Positions 1 through 5,383 of a stretch of 5,383 nt of DNA are shown here, in pieces. The translations under genes and the position numbers were made by a program. The notes below the pieces were generated by a model. The model was not told the origin of the DNA and ran no database searches. It saw only the letters and a list, made by a program, of their open reading frames with translations. The stretch lies in the NCBI GenBank assembly GCA_027064665.1, contig JAMOPH010000409.1, positions 1 to 5,383 of the forward strand, given 5' to 3'. Every line of letters starts with the position of its first letter. The first letter of the stretch is position 1. The stretch is from a bacterium (GTDB lineage Bacteria > UBP14 > UBA6098 > B30-G16).

Positions 1-3000
1 GGAACCGCAGAGTCTGGTCCTCGCACGAGGTAATTGTGTTATTCGGCGGATAGACCGCCTCAGCCACGGGTCTGCCGCACGGCTCACCCCAGACGATGAC
101 CACCGCCGAGGTCTCGTAGGTGGCGCTGGTGTATCCGGATACCGAATCCGCCGGGTTGCAGGAATCGTCAAGTTCGTAGTAGCAGGAGTTGAATGCCACC
201 ACCATAAAGGTCAGGGTTTCCTCACAGGTTATGTTGAATTCATAAGTGGTGTCGGTCAGGGAATCTGCAATAAGTGAACCATTGAGAATCACCTGATAAT
301 ACACCGGCTGGGTTGCCGCTGTGCTGTCAATTGAGTTCCAGATGATGGCGTGGTCGCCGGCGGCAAGTTCTGTTCCGCTGTCGGGTGCGACAATTGTCGG
401 TGCCGGTGTGGGCTGGAAGTCAATATAGACCGTCACGGTGTCGTATGCCCGAACTGTATCTCCGTCGACGCATATGCCATAAGTTTCAACTATATAAGTG
501 GTGGTCGTCTCCGGGCTGACCGTGGGATTATCCTCGGTTGAGACCAGGTTCCCCTCGCCATCATACCAATTTACGCCATATTCGGTGATTCCCGCGGCGG
601 AATAGACCGGGTCGCATCCCAGAACCACCGGTGCGCCGGGGCAGGAATACTGGTCGGGTCCGGCAAACGCCGCAATGTTGCACTCGCACTGAATCACATA
701 GCAGGTCTCAAGACTGGCTTCCCAGTTGTAGAGAGTGTCGGTGAATGTGCAAGTGGTGCCGTAATCCGCTGTGTTGTATGCACTTATGCTGACACATATT
801 GTATCGCCCGAAAGGACCGGGATATTTGCCTCGCCGAAGGGCAGAGTGAATGTTGAGTCCCCGCTGGTGCCGAACCGACGAACCGACACACTGCCGTCGT
901 AGGTGCAGGCGACGGTGTCGTCCATAGATGTGGTAAATGTCAGTGTGCTTTCGCAGAAGGCGGAGTCAGGCGGGAGAGGCGAAAGGCTTATCTCGGGCGG
1001 TGCTAAAAGCATAGTGAAGGAACCACCGACATCGGCGGAAAGCGAATCGGTGCTCAGGGTGTCGGCGAGATAAGTTATGGCGTAATCAACGGTGTATCCG
1101 TTCTCGGTCCAGCAGGTGCCGGCAACCGAGGGGTCAAATTCAATTATATAAGTGGTGTCGCCCGGGTCTGTGGTGTCAGGCGTCAGCGAGAATTCCGGAC
1201 CCCAATCGTATGTGATGCCGTCAATGACCGCCTCAAAGGTTGCCGTGTCAACCCCGTGCTGGGAATAGACTATCCACCGAATAGGCTGGCACGGGCAGGC
1301 GGTCTGGATGCAGCCGTCGCCGTTAACATCCCTTGGTTCGTCCGGCACCGCTCTCACAGAGCCCAGAGCCACATTGAAGGACCAGCAGGTGGTGTCGGCG
1401 TTGGGACCGCAGTAGTCGGCGCAGTCGTCGTGGGCGCCGACGCACACGGTCACCACATCGCCGTCAACGAACCCGCCGATGTGAGCGCCGAGAGTGTCCA
1501 TTATAACCGTATCTATTCCGGATATTGAAGAAATTATGCGGATCGAATCCGGCACAGCATCCCCGCAGATGAGGTCCGTGGCAGAGATGTAAATGTCAAC
1601 GCTGTCGCTCATAATCGTGGCCCCATCGGTTGGATGCTCCCCGCTGAACACCGGTGGAGTGAGGTCAATTATCACCTGACCGGTGGAGGTATCGCATACA
1701 CCGCCGACATCGCACACAACAAGGCTGAAGTCGCAGGTCATCCCGTCGGTCCAGAAGTCGGCGGGTGGAGTCCAAATTATGGTATCGCCTCTGGCGGAAA
1801 GTTCGGGGTCGCCCCAGTGATATTCGGTGCCACAAACTGTGGCGACTATGCTGGTGGAATCTATCTCGCCCACCGAGGATATGACCCAAATTATTTCCTG
1901 GTCGGCGCAGGCGGAAATTGTATCCCCGTCGCCGTTGAGGTCCACCGGCTCAACCAAAGTCACACTGATGCCGGTTGATACCGTGAAATTCCAGCAACTG
2001 TCTCCATAATTGGGTCCGCAGGTGTCGGAGCAGACATCGTGAGCATAGGCACAGATCACCACGCTGTCGCCGGACAGAAGACCAGTTATTGTGGTGTCCC
2101 AATCGCCGCCGGCTATATGCCAATCGATACCGGACACAGTAGATGTAATGACCAGCGAGTCATAGCTCACATCCGACCCGCAGATATTGTCGTTAGCGGA
2201 CACGGATATCGTTGCTGAGACATCGGAAATTGAGCCAACGGGACCGGTGTATGTAAATGTTGGGGCTTCGGTGTCGATCAGGAACGAATCGATCACCGGA
2301 GCCACGATAGTATCCGGATCCGGGAGCAGGTTGATGGCGGAATCCAAGGTCACATACACCCACGAACCGGAGGAAAGTGTCCAGTCGGGGTTGAAGTAAA
2401 TTGCCATAGTGGTGCTGTCGCCGACATATCCCACGGAAACCTCGGGGTCGCCGTAGTGGTAATCCATTGCGCCGGTGCGGTTGGTGTCCACGGTGAAGTG
2501 GAAATAGGTGGTGTCCATCCCGTGGGAATCGTGGACATAGAGGATAAACCCGCCGTCGGCACAGGTGGTGATTCTTGTACCGTCAAGGTTAGTATCCGGC
2601 GGAGCGATGAACTCGCCCCACGGCTCACCCATAGAGACATTGAAATACCAGCAGATGGTGTCCACATTGGGTTCGCAGTAGTCCATACAGTGGTCGGATA
2701 CGATGGCGCACACGGAGATGGAATCGCCGTCGCCAAGTCCCGTGAGGTCAAACGGGAACGAGGTCGGAGTGAAAGTGTTCAGCAGGGTTCCCTCATTCCA
2801 CTGCTCTGCCCAGACCGAATCAACATTTGTGAGGGTGTCGGTGCAGACGGAATCGTAGAACGCCGCCTGAACAGTTATGTCGGATGTATAAATTGTGTCT
2901 CCATTAGAGGGATTTGATGCGACCAAAAACGGCGGCGTCAGGTCAATCAGCACCCATCCGCAGACGGGAGAATCCAATGTGGCACCGGATGAGTCCACAA

Positions 3001-5098
3001 GGCTGTCAATGCAGAAAATTATCGTGTCTCCATCATCCCAGACAATGTCGGGGTCCGGGTTGAAGAAGAGGGTGTGCCCATTTATTGTATCAAGATGAGC
3101 ATCGGACCAGTTGTAGGGTGTGCCGTTGATTGACACCCACACATCGTCCCACACAATTCCGATTTCGTCGTCATAGTCAAGGGACCAGATGAACCCCTGA
3201 TTGTCGCAGGTGGAGATTACGGCGCTGTCGCCATTTTCATCCACCGGGGAGACCACACTTGCCCCCACGGTGCCTATAACTATGTAGAAGGTCCAGCAGG
3301 TTGAGTCAGTGTTCGGACCGCAGTAATCTGCGCAGGTATCGGCGGCATAGGCGCAGACCGTGATGGAGTCGCCATCTGTTAGCCCGGTGAAACTATATCC
3401 GAAGGAGTCAATGTCTGTCGCCACCGCAAGGTCGGTGTCAATCGGCGCACCGCCGTAGGTCCCCGAGGCGTGAACATTGGTTATCACAGCATATCCGCAT
3501 AGACTATCGGTTGTGGTGACCGAGATAAACACGGAGTCAGTGTGGAACACGGAACTGTCGGGCGGGACAATTCCCGAGAATACAGGAGGTGTCAGGTCAA
3601 CTATGAAGGAGTCTATAACAGGGGAGACGATGTTGAATCCGAGGGTGTTAAGTGCGCTGTCCAAGCGGAAATGAACCCATTCGCCGTCAGCCCAGCAGAG
3701 ACCGATGGCTGACGGGTCAAAGATGATTTCCAGTGTGTCGCTGCCCAGAACCGACACCGAAACCGCCGGGCTGGTCTCATCATAGCGGACGCCGTTGACA
3801 TAAAGCACGATACCGGTGTCAACCATTCCGTGGCTGTCGTAGGTGCGGAGGATTATCTGTTGATTTCCGCAGGTGGGGTCTGTGGCATCGTAGCAGGAGG
3901 AGACCACCTGTCCATCGCCGTTGGAGTCAACAGGAATAACTGTCCAGGCATAGGGTTCGCTTATGAGCACAACGAACCACCAGCAGGAATCGGCGATGTT
4001 GGGCGGGCAGGTGCAATCGGGCTGAATATCCACATTGTCCGCAGTGTGGACACACACCACCACAGAATCCCCGCTGTTGAAGGTGCGGGTTATCGCGAAA
4101 TTTTCGGCATATCCGGTGTATGTGGTGTCAAGCACCGGAGTGCCGGTGGAGTCATAGACGGTTATGCTGATTTGGGTTGAACCGGGAGCGACGCCGACAA
4201 AATCGTCGGTGAGGCTGCCGTTGATAGTCACCACTGCGTTGGTGACGGTTTCTCCCTCAGCGGGGGAGAAGGTGGTCAATTCCGGAGGCATAAGGTCAAC
4301 TCTGAACTGACAGGTATCGTAAAGCACTACGGGACAACTGTCCGTGCCGACAATTACAGTGACCGAATCCCCGTGGTTCCAGGCGCCACCGGGCGGGTTT
4401 ATCACTATTGTGTCCGGGTAAATGCCGTCATCGGGGTTGCCGTGGTATTCCGCCCAGAATCTATTCCCTATGGTCCCGCTGTCGACAAGGATGCCATTCA
4501 CATACACTTGGACATTTATGGTATTTGTATCGGGACCGTTTATGGCAGAAATTGCGTCAATCAGAAATGTAATCGCCTGTGTTGTGCAGGAAGTGGCTAT
4601 GCCGCAGGGGTCGGGACAGTAATTTGCAAGTTGAAAACTGTCGCAGGCGAAGATGTAGAATGTCCAGCAGGTGTCGGTGTCATTGGGACAGCAGGAACAT
4701 CCGAGGTTGGGGATTGAATCAATTATATGTGCGCATACTCGGACGGAATCTCCGGGGGAGAAGGAAGAGGATGTGTTGAGTTCTCCCCAGAGGGTATCGG
4801 TGAAGTTGGAGGGGGAAAAATCGTTGACAGCCCAAGTTAGATATGTCGCTACCGGGACATCGCATCCGGCGGTGTCCCATTGGGCACGGGAATCGCTGTG
4901 ATTGAACCATATTCCTGCGCCGTTGTCGTGAGCCACCACGCCGAAAGCAACATCTGGTCCCACAGTGTCCCCCGGCGCCGGGTAGAGCGAATCAATCTGC
5001 GGTGCCGAAAGATCAACCACAAAGCCGCAACTAATTTGACCAAACGCAGGGAGAAAGAACAACGCAAGGACAAAAATACCAAGGAATTTCCTCCTCAT
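1..5098 (-). CDS. Giant secreted Ig-like repeat protein, probable surface adhesin or structural protein (C-terminus outside window)
   Basis: One uninterrupted reading frame covers 1699 codons and has no stop before the window edge, so the protein is longer than seen. The ATG at 5098 is chosen because GGAGG lies 6 bases upstream, a signal peptide follows directly, an in-frame TGA (5147-5149) closes the frame upstream, and the next in-frame Met is at residue 270. Domain order: signal peptide 1-20; six A+B Ig-like units (28-1363); a seventh A-like module (1364-1473); a PKD-like domain (1474-1560); an FN3-like domain (1561-1670); start of a further B-like module (1671-1699). No enzyme motif is visible. 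Families with this mosaic are usually exported surface or matrix proteins; adhesion or a structural role is inferred. The protein is rich in Asp and Cys (68 Cys), with one Lys (residue 4) and about 20 Arg after the signal peptide. The gene follows a likely paralogue after a 135-base gap. I do not recognise a named gene. Confidence 0.93.
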   Translation of the reverse strand, partial: MRRKFLGIFVLALFFLPAFGQISCGFVVDLSAPQIDSLYPAPGDTVGPDVAFGVVAHDNGAGIWFNHSDSRAQWDTAGCDVPVATYLTWAVNDFSPSNFTDTLWGELNTSSSFSPGDSVRVCAHIIDSIPNLGCSCCPNDTDTCWTFYIFACDSFQLANYCPDPCGIATSCTTQAITFLIDAISAINGPDTNTINVQVYVNGILVDSGTIGNRFWAEYHGNPDDGIYPDTIVINPPGGAWNHGDSVTVIVGTDSCPVVLYDTCQFRVDLMPPELTTFSPAEGETVTNAVVTINGSLTDDFVGVAPGSTQISITVYDSTGTPVLDTTYTGYAENFAITRTFNSGDSVVVCVHTADNVDIQPDCTCPPNIADSCWWFVVLISEPYAWTVIPVDSNGDGQVVSSCYDATDPTCGNQQIILRTYDSHGMVDTGIVLYVNGVRYDETSPAVSVSVLGSDTLEIIFDPSAIGLCWADGEWVHFRLDSALNTLGFNIVSPVIDSFIVDLTPPVFSGIVPPDSSVFHTDSVFISVTTTDSLCGYAVITNVHASGTYGGAPIDTDLAVATDIDSFGYSFTGLTDGDSITVCAYAADTCADYCGPNTDSTCWTFYIVIGTVGASVVSPVDENGDSAVISTCDNQGFIWSLDYDDEIGIVWDDVWVSINGTPYNWSDAHLDTINGHTLFFNPDPDIVWDDGDTIIFCIDSLVDSSGATLDSPVCGWVLIDLTPPFLVASNPSNGDTIYTSDITVQAAFYDSVCTDTLTNVDSVWAEQWNEGTLLNTFTPTSFPFDLTGLGDGDSISVCAIVSDHCMDYCEPNVDTICWYFNVSMGEPWGEFIAPPDTNLDGTRITTCADGGFILYVHDSHGMDTTYFHFTVDTNRTGAMDYHYGDPEVSVGYVGDSTTMAIYFNPDWTLSSGSWVYVTLDSAINLLPDPDTIVAPVIDSFLIDTEAPTFTYTGPVGSISDVSATISVSANDNICGSDVSYDSLVITSTVSGIDWHIAGGDWDTTITGLLSGDSVVICAYAHDVCSDTCGPNYGDSCWNFTVSTGISVTLVEPVDLNGDGDTISACADQEIIWVISSVGEIDSTSIVATVCGTEYHWGDPELSARGDTIIWTPPADFWTDGMTCDFSLVVCDVGGVCDTSTGQVIIDLTPPVFSGEHPTDGATIMSDSVDIYISATDLICGDAVPDSIRIISSISGIDTVIMDTLGAHIGGFVDGDVVTVCVGAHDDCADYCGPNADTTCWSFNVALGSVRAVPDEPRDVNGDGCIQTACPCQPIRWIVYSQHGVDTATFEAVIDGITYDWGPEFSLTPDTTDPGDTTYIIEFDPSVAGTCWTENGYTVDYAITYLADTLSTDSLSADVGGSFTMLLAPPEISLSPLPPDSAFCESTLTFTTSMDDTVACTYDGSVSVRRFGTSGDSTFTLPFGEANIPVLSGDTICVSISAYNTADYGTTCTFTDTLYNWEASLETCYVIQCECNIAAFAGPDQYSCPGAPVVLGCDPVYSAAGITEYGVNWYDGEGNLVSTEDNPTVSPETTTTYIVETYGICVDGDTVRAYDTVTVYIDFQPTPAPTIVAPDSGTELAAGDHAIIWNSIDSTAATQPVYYQVILNGSLIADSLTDTTYEFNITCEETLTFMVVAFNSCYYELDDSCNPADSVSGYTSATYETSAVVIVWGEPCGRPVAEAVYPPNNTITSCEDQTLRF
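89..418 (-). other. Fibronectin type III-like domain (residues 1561-1670)
   Basis: After the linker FQPTPAPTIVAPDSG come AAGDHAIIWNS, YYQVILNGSLI, DTTYEF and TFMVVAFNSCYYE, an order of strands (W in B, Y-x-V in C, hydrophobic F strand) like an FN3 or related Ig-like fold. It has extra cysteines. It ends at TSAVVIVW. The residues after Trp1670 (CGRPVAEAVYPPNN, SCEDQ) look like the start of a B-type module cut by the window edge. Confidence 0.5.
419..679 (-). other. PKD-like domain (residues 1474-1560)
   Basis: It starts at NIAAFAGPDQYSCPGAPV and runs through NWYDGEGNLVS, DNPTVSPETTTTYIVE and DTVTVYID. The AGPDQ...CPG start, the W-Y strand and the SPxTTTTYxV strand before a final TVTV strand are typical of the PKD-like domains found in many secreted Bacteroidota proteins. 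This is recognition by eye, without a profile search. Confidence 0.7.
680..1009 (-). other. Seventh A-like Ig module (residues 1364-1473)
   Basis: It starts at LLAPPEISLSPLPPDS, a degenerate form of the DLTPP opening, and contains SGDTICVSISAYN, which matches the GDS-x-x-VCAYA strand of module A. It ends with a different Cys pattern (ETCYVIQCEC) in place of GPN-D-x-x-CW. A PKD-like domain replaces module B after it. Confidence 0.6.
1010..1669 (-). repeat. Protein repeat unit 6 (residues 1144-1363)
   Basis: It opens with IDLTPPVFSGEHPTDGAT (Asp1145). Module A ends DGDVVTVCVGAHDDCADYC and GPNADTTCWSF (Cys1238). Module B begins with DVNGDGCIQTACPCQ (Asp1257), has VIDGITYDWG and an extra Thr/Asp-rich stretch (TPDTTDPGDTT), then CWTENGYTVDYAI. 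It is the last full A+B unit seen before the architecture changes. Confidence 0.8.
1670..2278 (-). repeat. Protein repeat unit 5 (residues 941-1143)
   Basis: It opens with the variant IDTEAPTF (Asp942). Module A has NDNICGS, GDSVVICAYAHDVCSDTC and GPNYGDSCWNF (Cys1035). Module B begins with DLNGDG (Asp1053) and has CGTEYHWGDPELSARGDT, FWTDGMTCDFSLVVCD and four clustered cysteines near its end. At about 203 residues it is the shortest unit. Confidence 0.8.
2279..2947 (-). repeat. Protein repeat unit 4 (residues 718-940)
   Basis: It opens with IDLTPPFLVASNPSNGDT (Asp719). Module A ends GDGDSISVCAIVSDHCMDYC and EPNVDTICWYF (Cys816). Module B begins with DTNLDG (Asp835, Asn837, Asp839), includes YHYGDPEVSVG and SSGSWVYVTLDSA, and closes with APVIDSF. 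The B end is the closest visible match to the tail of the upstream gene. Confidence 0.8.
2948..3601 (-). repeat. Protein repeat unit 3 (residues 500-717), no Lys or Arg
   Basis: It opens with VDLTPPVFSG (Asp501). Module A shows the canonical end: DGDSITVCAYAADTCADYC, then GPNTDSTCWTF (Cys601). Module B begins with DENGDS (Asp620), then has SINGTPYNWSD and VWDDGDTIIFCIDS. I count about 31 Asp and 2 Glu against no Lys or Arg and 4 His in this unit, so it is extremely acidic. Confidence 0.8.
3602..4300 (-). repeat. Protein repeat unit 2 (residues 267-499)
   Basis: It opens with VDLMPPELTTFSP (Asp268). Module A ends with PDCTCPPNIADSCWWF (Cys372). Module B begins with the loop DSNGDG (Asp391, Asn393, Asp395), then has YVNGVRYDE and CWADGEWVHFRLDSA. 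The unit closes with SPVIDSF, leading into the next VDLTPP. Confidence 0.8.
4301..5017 (-). repeat. Protein repeat unit 1 (A+B Ig-like modules, residues 28-266)
   Basis: Module A opens with VDLSAP and contains P-A-P-G-D-T-V, GDSVRVCAHIID and an unusual C-S-C-C-P-N-D-T-D-T-C-W end (Cys144-Trp145). Module B carries a YCPDPCG segment, VNGILVDSG and WNHGDSVTVIV. This is the most divergent unit: it has extra cysteines and lacks the DxNxDG loop seen in units 2-6. Confidence 0.75.
5039..5098 (-). other. Sec signal peptide of the giant protein
   Basis: The first residues are MRRKF, a positively charged n-region, followed by a hydrophobic core of about 12 residues (LGIFVLALFFLP) and then A-F-G before Gln21. 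This fits signal peptidase I cleavage after residue 20 (small residues at -3 and -1). Cys24 is close by, but the preceding Q-I-S is a poor lipobox, so a lipoprotein is less likely. The only Lys seen in the whole protein (Lys4) is in this removed segment. Confidence 0.85.
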
Positions 5099-5104
5099 AG
5101 GAAT

Positions 5105-5109
5105 CCTCC
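5105..5109 (-). promoter_or_regulatory. Ribosome binding site of the giant gene
   Basis: GGAGG on the minus strand lies 6 bases before the ATG at 5098, a strong Shine-Dalgarno match at normal spacing. It decides the start codon. Confidence 0.85.
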
Positions 5110-5121
5110 ATCTTTTTTTGA

Positions 5122-5150
5122 AAAATATCAGTTTCCCTTCTGACCTTCAA
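5122..5150 (-). promoter_or_regulatory. Candidate proximal promoter (TTGAAG, 17 bases, TATTTT)
   Basis: On the minus strand TTGAAG (5145-5150) is followed after exactly 17 bases by TATTTT (5122-5127). The bases just before the -10 box are TGA, which fits an extended -10 (TGn). Each hexamer matches 4 of 6 bases of the sigma-70-type consensus. Transcription would begin near 5115 and give a leader of roughly 17 bases containing the ribosome binding site. The call rests on pattern only; AT-rich DNA produces such matches by chance. Confidence 0.4.
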
Positions 5151-5154
5151 GCAA

Positions 5155-5183
5155 AAAATACAACAGTTTTTCAAGCCGGGCAA
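5155..5183 (-). promoter_or_regulatory. Candidate distal promoter (TTGCCC, 17 bases, TATTTT)
   Basis: On the minus strand TTGCCC (5178-5183) is followed after 17 bases by TATTTT (5155-5160), the same -10 hexamer as the proximal candidate. Both boxes match 4 of 6 consensus bases. The run TATTTTTTG also loosely recalls the Bacteroidota-type TAnnTTTG element but is one base off. It may be an alternative start site to the proximal candidate or a chance match. Confidence 0.35.
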
Positions 5184-5233
5184 GAATTTTTTTAAATTTG
5201 TATGTGTAATGTGTCCTACATTTTCAGAAACAC

Positions 5234-5383
5234 TTACGGTTCCGGCACAATCCTGCAGCCGGCAGCATTGAACACTGAATCTATTGTCACCCAGACGCTG
5301 TCGCCGGAGAAGAATTCCAACCCCTGCAGAGTGACGACAAGATTTGAACTGTCCCCAGCCATCGGCTCAAATGCAAGCGAGTC
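5234..5383 (-). CDS. C-terminal end of an upstream paralogous Ig-like repeat protein (N-terminus outside window)
   Basis: The frame enters at the window edge and gives 49 residues before TAA at 5234-5236. The residues FFSGDSVWVTIDSVFNAAG resemble the late part of module B in the large neighbour, for example SSGSWVYVTLDSAINLL in unit 4 and DGEWVHFRLDSALNTLG in unit 2. The protein therefore ends inside or just after a B-type Ig-like module, at IVPEP, without the usual F-x-[VI]-D-L-x-P-P junction and without a visible sorting or anchoring domain. The fragment has no Lys and one Arg, matching the composition of the neighbour. Same strand and order suggest tandem duplication. Only the tail is seen, so overall length, export signal and function cannot be judged. 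Confidence 0.85.
   Translation of the reverse strand, partial: DSLAFEPMAGDSSNLVVTLQGLEFFSGDSVWVTIDSVFNAAGCRIVPEP

Larger units (their letters stand above)
5099..5233. other. Intergenic region between the two paralogues
   Basis: This 135-base AT-rich gap separates the TAA of the upstream gene from the ATG of the giant gene. It contains the two promoter-like sequences, the ribosome binding site and a 7-base direct repeat (TTCAAGC on the plus strand at 5146-5152 and 5170-5176). I see no GC-rich hairpin followed by a T run after the upstream stop, so no intrinsic terminator can be called and read-through from the upstream gene remains possible. Confidence 0.7.

Noticed and set aside
1634..1978. 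Plus-strand open frame of 114 codons, and similar ones at 3830-4180, 4373-4717 and 1256-1528
   Set aside because: All are antisense shadows. Their Gly/Val/Ala-rich translations reflect the repeat gene read backwards, and similar frames recur at equivalent places in the repeats.
2350..2751. Minus-strand open frame of 133 codons
   Set aside because: It is out of frame inside the giant gene, and its Pro/Ser/Thr-rich translation is an alternative reading of unit 4.
2456..2917. Open frame of 153 codons on the plus strand
   Set aside because: It lies wholly antisense to the giant gene, and its openness follows from the Asp/Thr/Ser/Val-rich codons on the other strand. It has no convincing ribosome binding site or domain.
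1313..3928. DxNGDG motifs as true dockerin domains
   Set aside because: Dockerins have two such loops about 20-30 residues apart followed by helices; here single loops recur every 204-229 residues between beta-rich modules.
5027..5029. Cys24 as a lipoprotein attachment site
   Set aside because: The three residues before it are Q-I-S, a poor lipobox, and a good signal peptidase I site (A-F-G before Gln21) comes earlier.
5184..5233. Possible intrinsic terminator after the upstream gene
   Set aside because: The region has short AT-rich symmetric stretches (around AAATTTAAAAAAATT on the minus strand) and TGTA/TACA ends, but no stable GC stem followed by a T run.
1..5383. CRISPR array, transposon ends, tRNA or rRNA
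   Set aside because: The repetition is at protein level with a period near 650 bases and diverged DNA. No short identical spaced repeats, terminal inverted repeats or RNA gene landmarks were seen.

Overview
The window is almost entirely one very large, secreted, repeat-built protein gene on the minus strand. It starts at 5098, reads towards 1 without a stop codon and leaves the window still open (1699 whole codons seen). Upstream of it, entering at 5383, is the tail of a second minus-strand gene that ends at a TAA at 5234-5236. Its last 49 residues resemble the end of one repeat module of the large protein, so the two look like tandem paralogues. Between them is a 135-base AT-rich gap with two promoter-like sequences and a strong ribosome binding site.

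The large protein has an N-terminal Sec signal peptide (about residues 1-20), then six tandem two-module units of about 203-239 residues each. Each unit has an Ig-like module A opening with a [VI]DLxPP-type motif and ending with a Cys-rich GPN-D-x-x-C-W motif. Module B often opens with a DxNxDG calcium-loop-like motif and carries a VNG-type strand and a W-x-x-G-D-x-V-type strand. After unit 6 come a seventh A-like module, a PKD-like domain (AGPDQ...CPG), a fibronectin-III-like domain and the first residues of another B-like module at the window edge. No catalytic domain and no C-terminal sorting or anchoring domain is visible. The likely role is a cell-surface or extracellular structural or adhesive protein; this is inference from architecture.

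The oddest property is composition. After Lys4 in the signal peptide I find no lysine codon in the rest of the visible protein (about 1695 codons), only about 20 arginines, very many aspartates and 68 cysteines overall. One 363-residue tract has neither Lys nor Arg. The 49-residue upstream fragment also lacks lysine.

Organism: Ig-like, PKD-like and FN3-like mosaic surface proteins with DLTPP junctions, free use of the ATA isoleucine codon and AT-rich TATTTT promoter-like elements suggest a bacterium of the FCB superphylum or a related uncultured candidate phylum. This is inference; there is no taxonomic marker gene in the window. No RNA gene, mobile element, CRISPR array or clear terminator was seen.
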